Assembly: GCF_001522545.3 (NCBI RefSeq)
Contig: NC_031783.1
Span: forward strand, 3,966,532 to 4,030,531
DNA from: Parus major
Taxonomy: Eukaryota > Chordata > Aves > Passeriformes > Paridae
Direction: 5' to 3'
Length of the DNA stretch: 64,000 nucleotides
Below the pieces are notes generated by a model. The model ran no database searches, had not been told where the DNA came from, and was given only the letters and a program-made list of their open reading frames with translations. Below are positions 39,399 to 50,074 of the stretch, piece after piece (within the stretch, counting starts at the first letter, position 1; every line of letters begins with the position of its first letter). The position numbers were made by a program, and so were the translations under genes.

Positions 39399-40390
39399 TT
39401 TGGCAATATTTAGGTAAATAAAAGTGTTAAAATTTGCTTGTTTCAAGTTTATTTCTTTCCACATTATTTCAGTCTTGAAAATCATATTGACTTTTCAGCA
39501 CTAAGTGCTGAAATATTTAAGTAAGAATGAGAAGTACATGAAAGCAGACCTTAAGTCAAGAGAACTTTTTTGAGCATCTGTGGTGTGTACCAGGTGTAAG
39601 TGATTATCCAATCCCACAACTGCCCTTCTTTTAGTATTATTTTATTGTAGAAAATGATAAAATTAGATACAGTGAAAAACTTACAATGCAATTTAACTTG
39701 AAATGCATCAGTAAATTCTTGAGAAAAATGTTCCTGCTGCCTTCTCTGCAGCACTGCAGGTGTTTTGTGTTTAGAGAGCCAGGACTGCACTCCCTGAGAG
39801 CTCAGACTTCCACCAGTTCCAGCCAGTTTGCCTCATGGTAAATGGAGGATGAAACAATGCTACAGCTATTTTACTCTTTGTTATTTGTAGTCTAGCTGCT
39901 GGTTTTAGGTAGGCTGGTGGGTTTTTTTCTGCTGTTCTGTTTATCTGTAAGATCCTGAAGTTGCCCTGTCTGGAGATTACTGGTGAGTCCTTGCATTTAA
40001 TTTTGTTCCTGTTATTCCAGTGAGGATGGTTCCAAGATTGGATATTTTAGCTTTTTATTGATAGGCAAGATTGTAACACCCCAGAAACGTTTCTTTTTAG
40101 AATTAGGGGATGTAGTTTTGGTACCAATAATACTGGCTTCAAGTAAAAATTCAAGATCCAATGTAAAACTGCATCGATAATGAACATAATGTAGCTGATC
40201 CAGTGAGATCTGTGCTGCACCTTAATAAGGGTCGAGGTTTTCTGTGGAGCAGGAAGGGATGTATGTGCACAGGGAGGGAAGGTCTGTGGCTTTGGGGTTC
40301 CCTCTCAAGAAAGAGGAGACACAAAATGAGATGTGCAGTTAGAGGTGGAACCCTTTGTGTGTGGGTGGGGTGGATCATGCTGACCAAGGC

Positions 40391-40449
40391 CTGATGGTGA
40401 CAGCTGATGGTGACAGCTGATGGTGACAGCTGATGGTGACAGCTGATGG
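40391..40449. repeat. 13-bp tandem repeat, about 4.5 copies
   Basis: Four exact copies of CTGATGGTGACAG (starts at 40391, 40404, 40417 and 40430) and a half copy. Every junction creates the palindrome CAGCTG, an E-box core, at 40401, 40414, 40427 and 40440; another CAGCTG stands at 40462. The identity of the copies suggests recent expansion and probable length polymorphism. Confidence 0.97.
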
Positions 40450-41170
40450 CTGTTGGGCTCCCAGCTGATCCCAATTGGTGTCCTGCAGCACAGCAATCTC
40501 CATCAGCACCAGCACCTGTGCTGGGAAGAGCCCTGGGGTCACTGCTGAGGCAGCCTGGTGGCTCAGAGCTGATAAAAGTTTGGGAGCGTTAGGACGTGCA
40601 CTGAGTTCAGGTGTGAGAAACAACAGGTATGTGAGTATTTTATGTGAATAATTTTGCAATTTACCCAATTTTAAATGTTTACTTTATATCTGTAATAATG
40701 TACAAGGCTTGTGCAGAACTGTGCTCTTTATTTAATATCGGTATTTTATGGATATATCTTCTTGAACTTTGTGGAAAGTGAGTTAAAGTCTTGGCTTTGT
40801 ATTGCTTTGAACATCCAGTATAAAAACATGTCACTTGAAGTGTGGTGTCTCTCTGTCCCTTCATTTAAATACAGTATTTCCTGATGAATTTTATGTTTGA
40901 TGTATTTCTTCTGCATTTTTTGAGCAGAAATTGAGTGTAAGTTTTGGAGACCTACTGTTTGTAGAAACGTGTCTGGGCTCTGGCTGAAGAGGAGGGCACA
41001 TGCTTCCCCTGGCTAGCTTTAACTTACCTGTTTGGCCTCATATGAGAAATGTTTCTGCTCCTTTTGTGCTCCTGGGATGTCCATGTGGAAACCTTTCCCA
41101 GAAGAGAAGTTAGGTTTGACAGGTGAAGCTGCAAAGTATCAGTTTGGAGAGTTAAGTCAGGCCTAAATGG

Positions 41171-41203
41171 GTTTTTGTGCAGGTTTTGTGCAGGTTTTTG
41201 TGC
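41171..41203. repeat. Short tandem repeat, 11-12-bp unit
   Basis: Nearly three copies of G-T(4-5)-GTGCAG. A slippage-type duplication. Confidence 0.85.
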
Positions 41204-41251
41204 TTGCCATGACTGGGGGATTCTCAGGAGTCAGAGGGAAGTTGGCTGGTG

Positions 41252-41281
41252 TGCAGGTGCCCACGCTGAGCAGCACCTGCA
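41252..41281. repeat. Inverted repeat, 9-bp arms with E-boxes
   Basis: TGCAGGTGC (41252-41260) pairs exactly with GCACCTGCA (41273-41281) around 12 bases. Each arm carries an E-box (CAGGTG or CACCTG). It lies in an unidentified GC-richer patch. Confidence 0.85.
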
Positions 41282-44200
41282 GCAAACCTGCCTCTCTCAG
41301 GGGTGTCCAGCCTGTTTCTGTACATTGTGCAGTGCATGTGCAGTGTGTGCTGGGCTCTGTTCCCTGGAAATCACTTTGCAAGGAAGGTGAAGGTCCCATC
41401 CCGAGTGAAATGAGGTTTGGGCTTGAGTAAAGGAGCCTGGTCTTAGGTTTGTGACACAGAATATTGAGAGGGTCTTAGAGAGAAACTAAGGAGCATGTAG
41501 CTGTCCAACAGGAGTAGATTTTAATGCTGAGTCTTGGATGGTTTGAATCCTGGAGGATGAGAAACTTGAACTTTATGCTGAAATAGTGCAATAGTTCCAA
41601 AAATCAGCAGAGGGGAGCAGAAGAGTGAATTCAGCGTTTCCAGTGTGAATTTCACTGCATTAAGGAACCTGTTTAGAGAGGAAGAAATTGCAGGTAGGAG
41701 AGGAGAAGGATGGGCCACTACAACAAGGGAGAGCTGATTAGTGTTGATGAAAGCAAACAGCTTCGAGAAAATATTGTAGATGAATTTTCAGACTCTAGTT
41801 AGTAGCTGAGGAAGAAAAAGACTCAGTGGTGTGGAGTGTGACACCTTATCAATTGAAGTAGGAAAAGATGAAAAAAAAAAAGACCAATTAGAGTGTGAAG
41901 AGAGGAGGGAGCTGATACTGGATTCATGAACTGAAAGAGGTTACACTAATGAAACAACTGGAAATGTAATATGGAAAGGACAGGGTCCCTGGACAATTGA
42001 GGAGAAAATGCAGTCAGGAAAAAAAGCAACTGCTTCATTCAAAATTGGTGGATAAACCAGAGGAAAAAGAAAGGAGCCAATATCGACTCTGTGTATAAAA
42101 TTGGACTTTCTCACACAGTACTTCTGTCCCCATCTCAAACTAAACCCTTTACAGGCAGCTTTGTATCAATTTCATATGCAAAACTTGCCATTCTGCAAGG
42201 GTTAGAGAGCCAAAATTCCTAAGTTAAAAAAATCAAAACAACTTTTCCTCCTAGATGCTGGCACAGGGGTAAGATTGGGTCATGGGTATCTTTCTTCTGG
42301 AGTGGGATTTTGGAGAGTGTGTAGATGCCTACCTTGGAAAGCCTTGGTAGTGATTGGTACAGTATAAACTGAAGCTTAAAGCTACAAACCCCTTGATTTT
42401 AGGTCTCCTGAGTCATATCTTTATCTCTTTGGGTGAAGCTGGGTATTTAACTAGATCCTGTCAGCCTTGGTCATAAGAATTTGAAGTTTTAGTTAAAATT
42501 CAGATTCAAATCCAGAAGAAAGAATTAGAGATGATGGAGTCACTGAGCTAAATTTGAAAGTGGCTTAGCCCATGTTATGGGGTAGGGCCAAAAGGATGAG
42601 GAATATTTTGGATTTTGCTGATAGATGATGATGAAGTCCTCGAGGGAGCTGCAGAGGAATCCTTCATTTCCCTGGAGGGATCCCACACTCTGGGGAGAGG
42701 ACAGACAGCAAAGGGCTGGGGAACAGGAGACAGGGAGGATTTCTTGGCTCAATACATGAGTATGTTAATATCTATCTGTTATACATTAAAATGAGTCCAG
42801 CATTGAGGACTAAGTATGGTGGACTTAGAATATATGAGGGTATGTTCAGATGTGGAGAGAATAATAAAAGAAGTGGTTTTACTGTCGAAGGAAACTGTGC
42901 TGATGTCCAGTGAATTTAATTGCTACGGGAGAAAGAGGCAACCTTTACATAATAGCATAATTAATCTATCACTTGTTCTCCTTCTGAGATTTGATATGCT
43001 TTTAATTTTTAAGAGATTAATAATAGTTCATTAAAAAACTTCTTGATCAAGATGTGTTTATGTTGCCCTACTATGTATTTTTACAATTACATTTGATGGT
43101 CCTTTGGTTGTTTAACTTTTATTGCTGTTACATGGAAACAAGCTCTAAAGTTATGTATCCTGCAGCTCATTTTGTCCTCAAAGTTAAGTTCTTGCCTTGT
43201 GAATTTATAAAAGCAGCAAAATGTGACATGTGGGTAGTACAAATTATGGAGCAAAAAAAAACTCCAACAAAACAAATGGGCTAAACCTCTGTGGATTAAT
43301 GAATTTGTGTAAACATTTTAGTTTAAAATAAGTGTTGTATGTGTGAACAAAACAGTAACTTATGTCTATATAAAATAAGAAAAAAAAAAGTGTAAAAATA
43401 ATTTTCAGTGAAACATGTACAGTATGTCTTTTTGTCAAATACTCTTTCTCCTGTCTGACACTTGACAAAGTGCCACAAGTGGCAGCAGAGGAAAGTAGGC
43501 TTTGTCACTTCAGGTCCAGCTGTGCACTTCTGAGTAGTCTGTAGCCCTCCCATTCTATGGACTAGAGCTTAACAAGGTGTACAGAGTTTTCTCTGGTTAA
43601 TATTCCTTAATTTTTTTAGATTACTTAAAAAAAAAAATCCTGAGTTTTTAAATTTCATTGAGTTAATTTTATAAGGGTAATATTGTTGTGTCTTCTCATC
43701 TGGAATTATGGAGAAACCTTGTAGGGCAAGACTACACATGGCACACTTGTCCTTCTGAGCTTGTTATATAAAGAATAACCTAAATGCTAATTATTAAGCT
43801 GGACACCTGTGTTCAAGGGGTCCTTTTGTGATGTGGGCTTGTACCAATGTGTCAGACCCAAAGAACTGCTCTAAGGGCCCGTTTGGAAGAGTTGATTTGG
43901 TGTTGTGGCAGTAATGCACGGGGGGTGTGAGCACCCTGTGCTTCTCTAAATGAAATGTCGTAGTGTCTGCATTACCTTTGTGCTAAGGGAGGTGAGAGTG
44001 GGATCCATGGAGGATTTTTGCTGCACCAATTTCCATTTCATGTTCTTGGGTCTGCCTGTGTCCCTGCTTCCCGAGTCTGGAGGTAGTAGTTTAGGTAAAG
44101 CTATTTGAGTTTTTGGGTTTTTTTTTTCCCCCTAACCTTGGAATGTCCCATCATCTCAAACTTTCCCAAACCGGCGCTGCTGCCCTCATTGCCCCTGCTG

Positions 44201-44320
44201 TGCCATGGTTCAGCATCCGCAGACCTCCTGCTCCTCCTGCCCCGGCCTCGCTGCCTTCCCCGTGTCTGTGCCGAGTCTCGGTGCCGCTGGAGCCCCGGGG
44301 GACGGCGAGGCACGGCCGAG

Positions 44321-44645
44321 NNNNNNNNNNNNNNNNNNNNNNNNNNNNNNNNNNNNNNNNNNNNNNNNNNNNNNNNNNNNNNNNNNNNNNNNNNNNNNNN
44401 NNNNNNNNNNNNNNNNNNNNNNNNNNNNNNNNNNNNNNNNNNNNNNNNNNNNNNNNNNNNNNNNNNNNNNNNNNNNNNNNNNNNNNNNNNNNNNNNNNNN
44501 NNNNNNNNNNNNNNNNNNNNNNNNNNNNNNNNNNNNNNNNNNNNNNNNNNNNNNNNNNNNNNNNNNNNNNNNNNNNNNNNNNNNNNNNNNNNNNNNNNNN
44601 NNNNNNNNNNNNNNNNNNNNNNNNNNNNNNNNNNNNNNNNNNNNN
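44321..44645. other. Assembly gap (325 N)
   Basis: A run of N inside the most GC-rich part of the window, with CpG-rich sequence on both sides. The gap probably reflects poor read coverage or repeat collapse in GC-rich DNA. Long frames reported across it on both strands, including one of 323 codons on the minus strand, are not evidence of a protein. Confidence 0.99.
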
Positions 44646-44752
44646 TGCCGAGGGCAGGCGGGGATGCCGGTCCCCGGGGAGCTCCGGGCTAATGCCGCTG
44701 CTGGGGCCGTGTCCGCAGCGAGGGCCGGCTGTGTCCGGGCGCTGCACGGGCC

Positions 44753-44985
44753 GTGTGTCCCTCCATCCCCGAGTGAGCCGTGTCCCCCCCAAATGAACCG
44801 TGTCCCCCCAATGACCAGGATTCCCGAGTGAGCCGTGTGTGTCCCTCACAAATGAACAGTGTTCCCCGGTACAGCCGTGTGTCCCCCCAGTGACCGTGTT
44901 ACCCGGTACAGCCGTGTGTCCCCCCTCAAATGAACAGTGTTCCCCCGGTACAGCCGTGTCCCCCCGAGTGAGCGGTGTCTCCGCT
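44753..44985. repeat. GC-rich minisatellite, about 19-bp units
   Basis: Around 11-12 degenerate units built on GTGTCCCCCC followed by one of three endings: GAGTGAGCC, AAATGAACA or GGTACAGCC. Units vary from about 17 to 34 bases. The block GTTCCCCGGTACAGCC recurs two or three times in alternation with the AAATGAACA type, which suggests higher-order expansion. Read on the minus strand it gives a repetitive frame rich in G, T and H; that frame has no family resemblance. Confidence 0.88.
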
Positions 44986-46935
44986 AGATGGAGCGCCCGG
45001 AACGGCGGAGCGGGAGCGCTCCCGGCCGCGCTCCGCACGCACCCGAACCGCCCCCCGCTCCTGTTCCCAGCCCTTTCCAGCCCTGTTTCCAGCCCCCCGG
45101 GCTCCCCACAGAGTGCCCCCAAATAGGGGGATCACCCCTGCCAGGGAACGCAGGCGTTCTGCTCGGAGCTGCCCCTCACTCTCTAAAGGCAGAACATTTT
45201 ATTTATTGTGTTGCCTTCCCCCACCACTCGAGCACATTGGTGGAAATAAAGGCTCTTGGCTGCTGCTGTTGTTAAAAATCTAGTTATTGCTGAATGCTTG
45301 TGAAAGGTGTGTTGAGTGGTGCTGAAGAGGTTAACTCTGCTACAGAGGCTTTGGAGAGACTGGGTATGAAGTACTGGAGAAGTCAATGGATGTAACACCG
45401 TGCTTAATAGAAACAGAAAATTAGTGATTCTTACTTGCCTGAGGTAAGCACGAGCCTCTGTAATGTCCTGATCTTTGTGCAAAAACCTACTAAAGGAGAG
45501 CAATCTTAACATAAACCTGGTATTAGAAATAGGGATAGTCATGACAAGAAAATACCACAGGAAGGATGAGATATTGCCTTTTAGTTTACGAGACCAGAGA
45601 GGAAACCCTTTGATTTAAAATTTTTTGACAATACAGAGTATTAAAAAAAAATCTGCTATATTACCCCACTTTATTTTAAAAAGATATAGTATATCTACAG
45701 AAAATAGAATACTATTTGAAATACAGGGAGAGATATCGATAATTTATAGTAATTATGAAAATGTTACTGATATATTCAATTTTATAATACGCTGCTTTTC
45801 TTGGTTTCAAGTCCTAGGAGCTATTTTTTCATGTGGTGTTAGATAAGGCGTTAGGATAGAGAAAAGACTGCTCTACTATTAGATTCTGTGCCACTTGCTT
45901 GAATTATTTTTGTCGCATCAACCACTTTATAAAGTTGAGAAGAAACTACCTTCTTCACATGGAGCATGCAGTCATGATTTATTTTTTCTAACACTTGATG
46001 TCTGGAGGCATACAATACTGGGAATACTGCATGTCTCCTCTATGTGTGAACTTCTTAAGGCAGGCTACTACTGAGAGGAGTTTGAGGTGTAAAATGGTGT
46101 GTGGTGGTGCAGGTGATGCGTTTTGGAGCCTTCCTTTACTTGATGGAAATGGTTTAAATGTTAGACTGTCTGCTGTGGTCATTCCAAAGGTCATCTTCTA
46201 GGTCAAAGGTCTGGAAATGCAAAATTTGGACTTGAGTTTGAAGTTGACTACCAGGTCACAACAAACTGAGTGGCTGATTTTAAATAGAATGTGTTACGTT
46301 AAATAAACAGATGCACTGCTAATCTAAGTGGGTTTGGATTTGTAAATCAGCTATGTGAGAAGTGCTGTTGGTCCTTTTTGCTTCTTTGTTTCAGAGCTTC
46401 TCTGTTTTCATCTTTTCAATTGCATATTCAAGATTGACCCAGGCTTTGCTGGTGGCATTTTTCAAATGGTGTTCTCAATGGATGTGGGGAGAAGGTGCCT
46501 GTGTGCAAGTTCTCTGCCTCTGCCATAAGCCATGACATGGGCAACCCAGAGAGGCTGGAGGAGGGACTGTTCCCTCTCATGGTGTCATTGCATCTCAGGT
46601 GGATCCATTAGCAGTGTGGAAGAAGGCTTTATCTCCTAGAATGCTTCTAGGAACTCCCACAGAGGCTGATGTGGGCAGTGTAGATGGTTGGCCTTTTTTT
46701 TTTCTCATAAAATGTTGGTATTTGTTGCTAATTGATAGGAACTTGATAACATCAGCAGCTGAGCGTGGGGTGAGTTCAGCTCCTGACCCAAGAGGGCAGA
46801 AGGATGGAGGGAAATATCACGTGCTGAAGGTGTTTTTGCAATTGCACACTCTGGTTGTGGCAGAAAGAAGGGAAAATGGAGTTGTTGATAATTTGCAGGT
46901 GAGGTGTGGCTGGGGGAGTGTGTGGTGCTGCTCCA

Positions 46936-46975
46936 GGGACACTGTCCCTGTGCAGGGGACACTGTCCCTGTGCAG
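46936..46975. repeat. Exact 20-bp tandem duplication
   Basis: Two identical copies of GGGACACTGTCCCTGTGCAG in direct contact. Each copy contains the short inverted repeat GGGAC-A-C-T-GTCCC. The lack of differences suggests a recent event. Confidence 0.97.
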
Positions 46976-48036
46976 GGGCAGGGAAGGTCAGGCTGTGCAC
47001 AGCCATTCGTGTCCCTTTGGCACTCAGTGGTGGCACTCAGGGTATATATAGCCATAACTGGGACTGTGGGGCTGATTAATGGGCTGGGTTAGGGACAAAA
47101 GTGTGTGTAAACAAGGAAATGGCTTTAAAGAAGAGACATTGATTTTGTATTTATAAAAATAAAACACACTTTGTTACCTTTTTTCTTTTTAGACATAATG
47201 ACAAGTTATACTTGGAAGGGATGAAAATTGGTAATGACTTTCCTCTCTGCATCTCTTGAAGGAGCATATATCAGGCTAAAGAATTGTGTTTCTTTTTTTG
47301 GTCTCTTACACTGCTGAATTATGTATGTTTATTGTTTGTGTATAGATGATTTGGATAGTTAAGATATTGCTGTTCTTGTTTGAATAATTTAATTATGTAA
47401 ATGGCAGGATTTGTGGGTCATGTTTTTCTGACTTTAAATTGGGTGAAAATTAAGGATAAAAGGCCAATGAGAAATTCACTTTTACAATGACTGTTAGCTA
47501 CATTGGCAGTGCTAAATTCTCTTGAAGTAATTGTTCAACACACTGCTTTTAAGAATTTAATCTGTTTTATGGATGTCCTTTTAGCTGTAAAATAGTGCAA
47601 CAGACAGAAGAAGCTTTGCTTGACCATCACCACGTTCCAGAAGCTCACTTTGGGAAATTGGATAGACTTATATAGTTCCAAACTGTTTGGCTAGGAAGCA
47701 TGCTGCCTTTGATTTTGACATAATATAGAAGGAGTTGGTTACCTTACATAACGTATTTGTTTTTCATTAAACATGCTGATAAGGTCTCATTAATGTGCCA
47801 TGTATTATTTATGGTATTTCATATGAAACTGAACTGAGGGGAAACTTCTCTCAGCTTAGGGCATTTGCAGAATAACAGCCTTTCTGGGCTGGGAAAAAAA
47901 GAAAAAGAATGAAGAAAAGCATGGCATACTCCTGTCAGAACAGGAGGCTGCTTAAGGCACAGAGAAAGAATGAAAAAAGGAGAAAGGGCACAGAGAGGGT
48001 TCATTTCCCCTCCTCCTCACTCGCTCTGTGCCATGA

Positions 48037-48112
48037 GGGGTTTTTTGGTTGCTGGTTTGGGGTTTTTGTTTGGTTTTTTCCAGTGATGGGGGTTTGTTTT
48101 GGGGTTTTTTTT
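48037..48112 (+). repeat. G/T-rich low-complexity tract
   Basis: Alternating G runs (3-5) and T runs (4-8) on the plus strand, with four or more GGG runs. Quadruplex formation is possible. The plus frame of 71 codons across it is rich in F, G, V and W and is an artefact. Confidence 0.82.
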
Positions 48113-48946
48113 GTGATTAAATAATCTGGGCTGTTCTAGTAGATGAGTCCATGATAAACTGCAACAGCATGGGTGTTTCCTAAGCCCAAGCCAATTCCTG
48201 TGTTGTAACTTTGTGCATGATTGTCCTGGTGTCGATTACCGAGTTACGGTTTGGTTGCATTGACTGCTTGTTCTTTGAGAAAGAAAATTACATAATAACT
48301 GATTCTGCTGGAAAATGTTCAGTTTTGCATGAAGAAGACTTAGTGGATCTAAATCAGTCTCTGAGGTCTGTGTGGGTGCAGGTATGTGTGAGCACATGTA
48401 GAATGAAAAAGAAATGATTTTTTTTAATGTAGCACCTGAGTTGCAGTGACGTGTTTTGATTCTGTTTCCAGTTAAGCGGGGACTATTATTTGTTTTTAAG
48501 GGTAGATCTTATATCAAACCAGTTATGCTGTTGATAAAATAGACTTTTCCTGTATGTGGGTTATTTGCTTATTGTTGTTAGCATTAAACTCTTGGTCTCA
48601 GCTGTGTTTTTGTGGGAATTATGTATCCTATAAAATAGGTGATTTTCAAATCTTCTTTAGAGTCCTTTATAAAGAAGGAACCCCTTCAAAACCTCAGGTG
48701 GTTCTTTGAGGTTTGACCTTCTTTCTTGAAGAATTAATATTTAATTCATTTGTCAAATTCTAATTAAAAATAGTAATATCTTCTGTTATACTTGAGTTGT
48801 ATCTCAGGAAAAAAAAAAAGACCTGTAATATAGGACCTCAAGGACAAGCTGTAGTATAAATTATTTGATTTGCAGGTCACATCCTACTTTATTACATAAA
48901 GACTAACTAGATCTACTAATGAATAATTATTACTCCATAAAATAAA

Positions 48947-48957
48947 GGGGGGGGGGG
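48947..48957. repeat. Poly-G tract
   Basis: Eleven G in a row in otherwise AT-rich DNA; a likely site of sequencing and length error. Confidence 0.95.
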
Positions 48958-49514
48958 TGAATAAAAAGCTGGCAAGAGTGGAATACTAATTCTGAGGTAT
49001 CGTTCTCAAAGTAGAAAGTAAACATTAAATTCTGAAAATTGCAAATGTAATTTTTCCATGTAACCTGATAGGGCAGTCCTTGATAATAGATTGACTAGCT
49101 GTCAAATAAATTTGTAATTTTAGATGAGATGGGCTTTAGACCAATTTTAAGATACAGTCTTTATCCAAGTGTGCTCCCCTCCCCCCAGTCAAGTAGACAC
49201 AGTATGCCAGAGAATCCTGCTTCATTCCCAGTGTTTCTGCTGCAGTGGTTACACAGCTCCTGCACAGTTTGACTGTAATGCTTTTATAGGCTTCTCTGGG
49301 AAGCTGGAGAGCGAATGAAATGTAGATGTAAAATTAATTTGTGTTTTAAAAAAGCTCACGTGCTGATAGCGCCGTGGGTTTGCTGGAATCCTCTTGAGTA
49401 GCCAAGATTCTTTCCCTTTCCTACTTTGTGCTTCATACTTGTGTTCTTAGAAGGGGAAAGCCCTTTTCCAGTCAGGTGTCCTGGGAGGGGGGAAGTGTGT
49501 GAGTGTGTCTGTGT

Positions 49515-49601
49515 GCGTGCAGAATCATAACAGGCATCCAGTCCCAGCTGGGCAATGACACTAATTGCCCAGATCTCATGGATGCCTGCGATGGAGCACG
49601 C
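49515..49601. other. Extended nested inverted repeat (hairpin), function unknown
   Basis: Three collinear pairs of arms fold on one axis. The inner arms CTGGGCAAT (49548-49556) and ATTGCCCAG (49564-49572) match at 9 of 9 around a 7-base loop. The middle arms CAGGCATCCA (49531-49540) and TGGATGCCTG (49579-49588) match at 10 of 10. The outer arms GCGTGC (49515-49520) and GCACGC (49596-49601) match at 6 of 6. Between inner and middle stems is an unpaired 7 by 6 internal loop. The size suits a pre-miRNA, but the large internal loop is unusual for Dicer substrates and I recognise no known miRNA. A DNA dyad bound by dimeric factors, or an RNA structure in a 5' leader, are alternatives. The structure is seen; the function is inference. 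Confidence 0.6.
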
Positions 49602-49737
49602 TCACTTTCTCTCCTTTCCTAGCCTCTCCAGGGATTTTTAAAATGCAGTATTTGAATTTTGGTGAGTGGTAAAGACCCTGCCCTAGGACCCATTTGACAA
49701 ATGAGAAGCTGTGCAGCATCAGCACCAGCCGACTGAG

Positions 49738-49771
49738 CCTCTCTGAGTCTCTCTCTCTCTCTCTCCCCTAG
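49738..49771 (+). other. CT tract ending in AG, possible splice acceptor
   Basis: A pyrimidine tract dominated by CT repeats runs into CCCCTAG. This has the form of a 3' splice site, placing an exon start at 49772. It could equally be a plain CT microsatellite in a promoter. The exon candidate ending at 50210 lies just downstream. Confidence 0.4.
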
Positions 49772-50060
49772 TCAGCAGCTACTGTTGTGAGACAAGCTTC
49801 AGCTCTCTGTCATTGAGGAAGTTCCATTTGCTCATCAATAGGCTGCAGGCTGTGTCTTCTTTTTTTCCTCTCTGTTAAAAAATCGTAGTTTAAACCTACC
49901 AAGTTGCCTTAGCTGACAAACGAATGTAGGGGCTTAGCGCTGGGGAGAGGAAAGGCGTTGGAGAAACAGCGGTTCTTATTTAAATAATCGAAAGGGAGGG
50001 GAAAAAAAAAAAGAAAAGAAAAACAACAACCAACCCGTAGTGACAAGATAGGGCAAACGT

Positions 50061-50074
50061 GCTTGCATGCAAGC
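50061..50074. repeat. 14-bp perfect palindrome
   Basis: GCTTGCATGCAAGC equals its own reverse complement. It covers the first ATG (50067) of the candidate exon frame, and could be a binding site for a dimeric factor. Confidence 0.95.

Larger units (their letters stand above)
31294..44154. other. Unannotated stretch, no gene seen
   Basis: No exon or transposon end was recognised. It holds several small local duplications listed separately. GC-richer patches at about 33790-34110, 36410-36520, 38090-38260, 38560-38660 and 40480-40560, and at 41220-41410, are unidentified. A purine-rich stretch at 41430-42130 on the plus strand gives no long frame. The minus-strand 107-codon frame at 40151-40474 runs through the 13-bp tandem repeat and is an artefact. 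Confidence 0.5.
44155..45180. promoter_or_regulatory. CpG-island-like block, possible promoter
   Basis: This is the only long stretch with dense CpG; the richest part is 44970-45060, where CpG occurs every few bases (GGAGCGGGAGCG, CCGGCCGCGC). Both edges fall sharply to AT-rich DNA. CpG islands of this kind usually mark promoters in birds. Against that, part of it is a minisatellite, and GC-rich minisatellites without promoter activity also occur. The middle is lost in a gap, so an exon could be hidden. No consensus TATA box or clear first exon was seen, and direction cannot be decided. Confidence 0.5.
45181..49514. other. Unannotated stretch, no gene seen
   Basis: AT-rich apart from a patch at about 46770-47040 that gives overlapping frames on both strands. 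An E-box CACGTG lies at 49357-49362, at the left edge of the gene-like block that follows. No transposon was recognised. Confidence 0.5.

Noticed and set aside
44082..44096. GAGGTAGTAGTTT, similar to the let-7 start
   Set aside because: The match breaks after 11 to 13 bases, and no complementary arm for a let-7-type hairpin is present nearby.
44151..45122. A 323-codon open frame on the minus strand
   Set aside because: About a third of it is N, and much of the rest is the minisatellite read in translation. It is rich in G, T, R and P with no domain.
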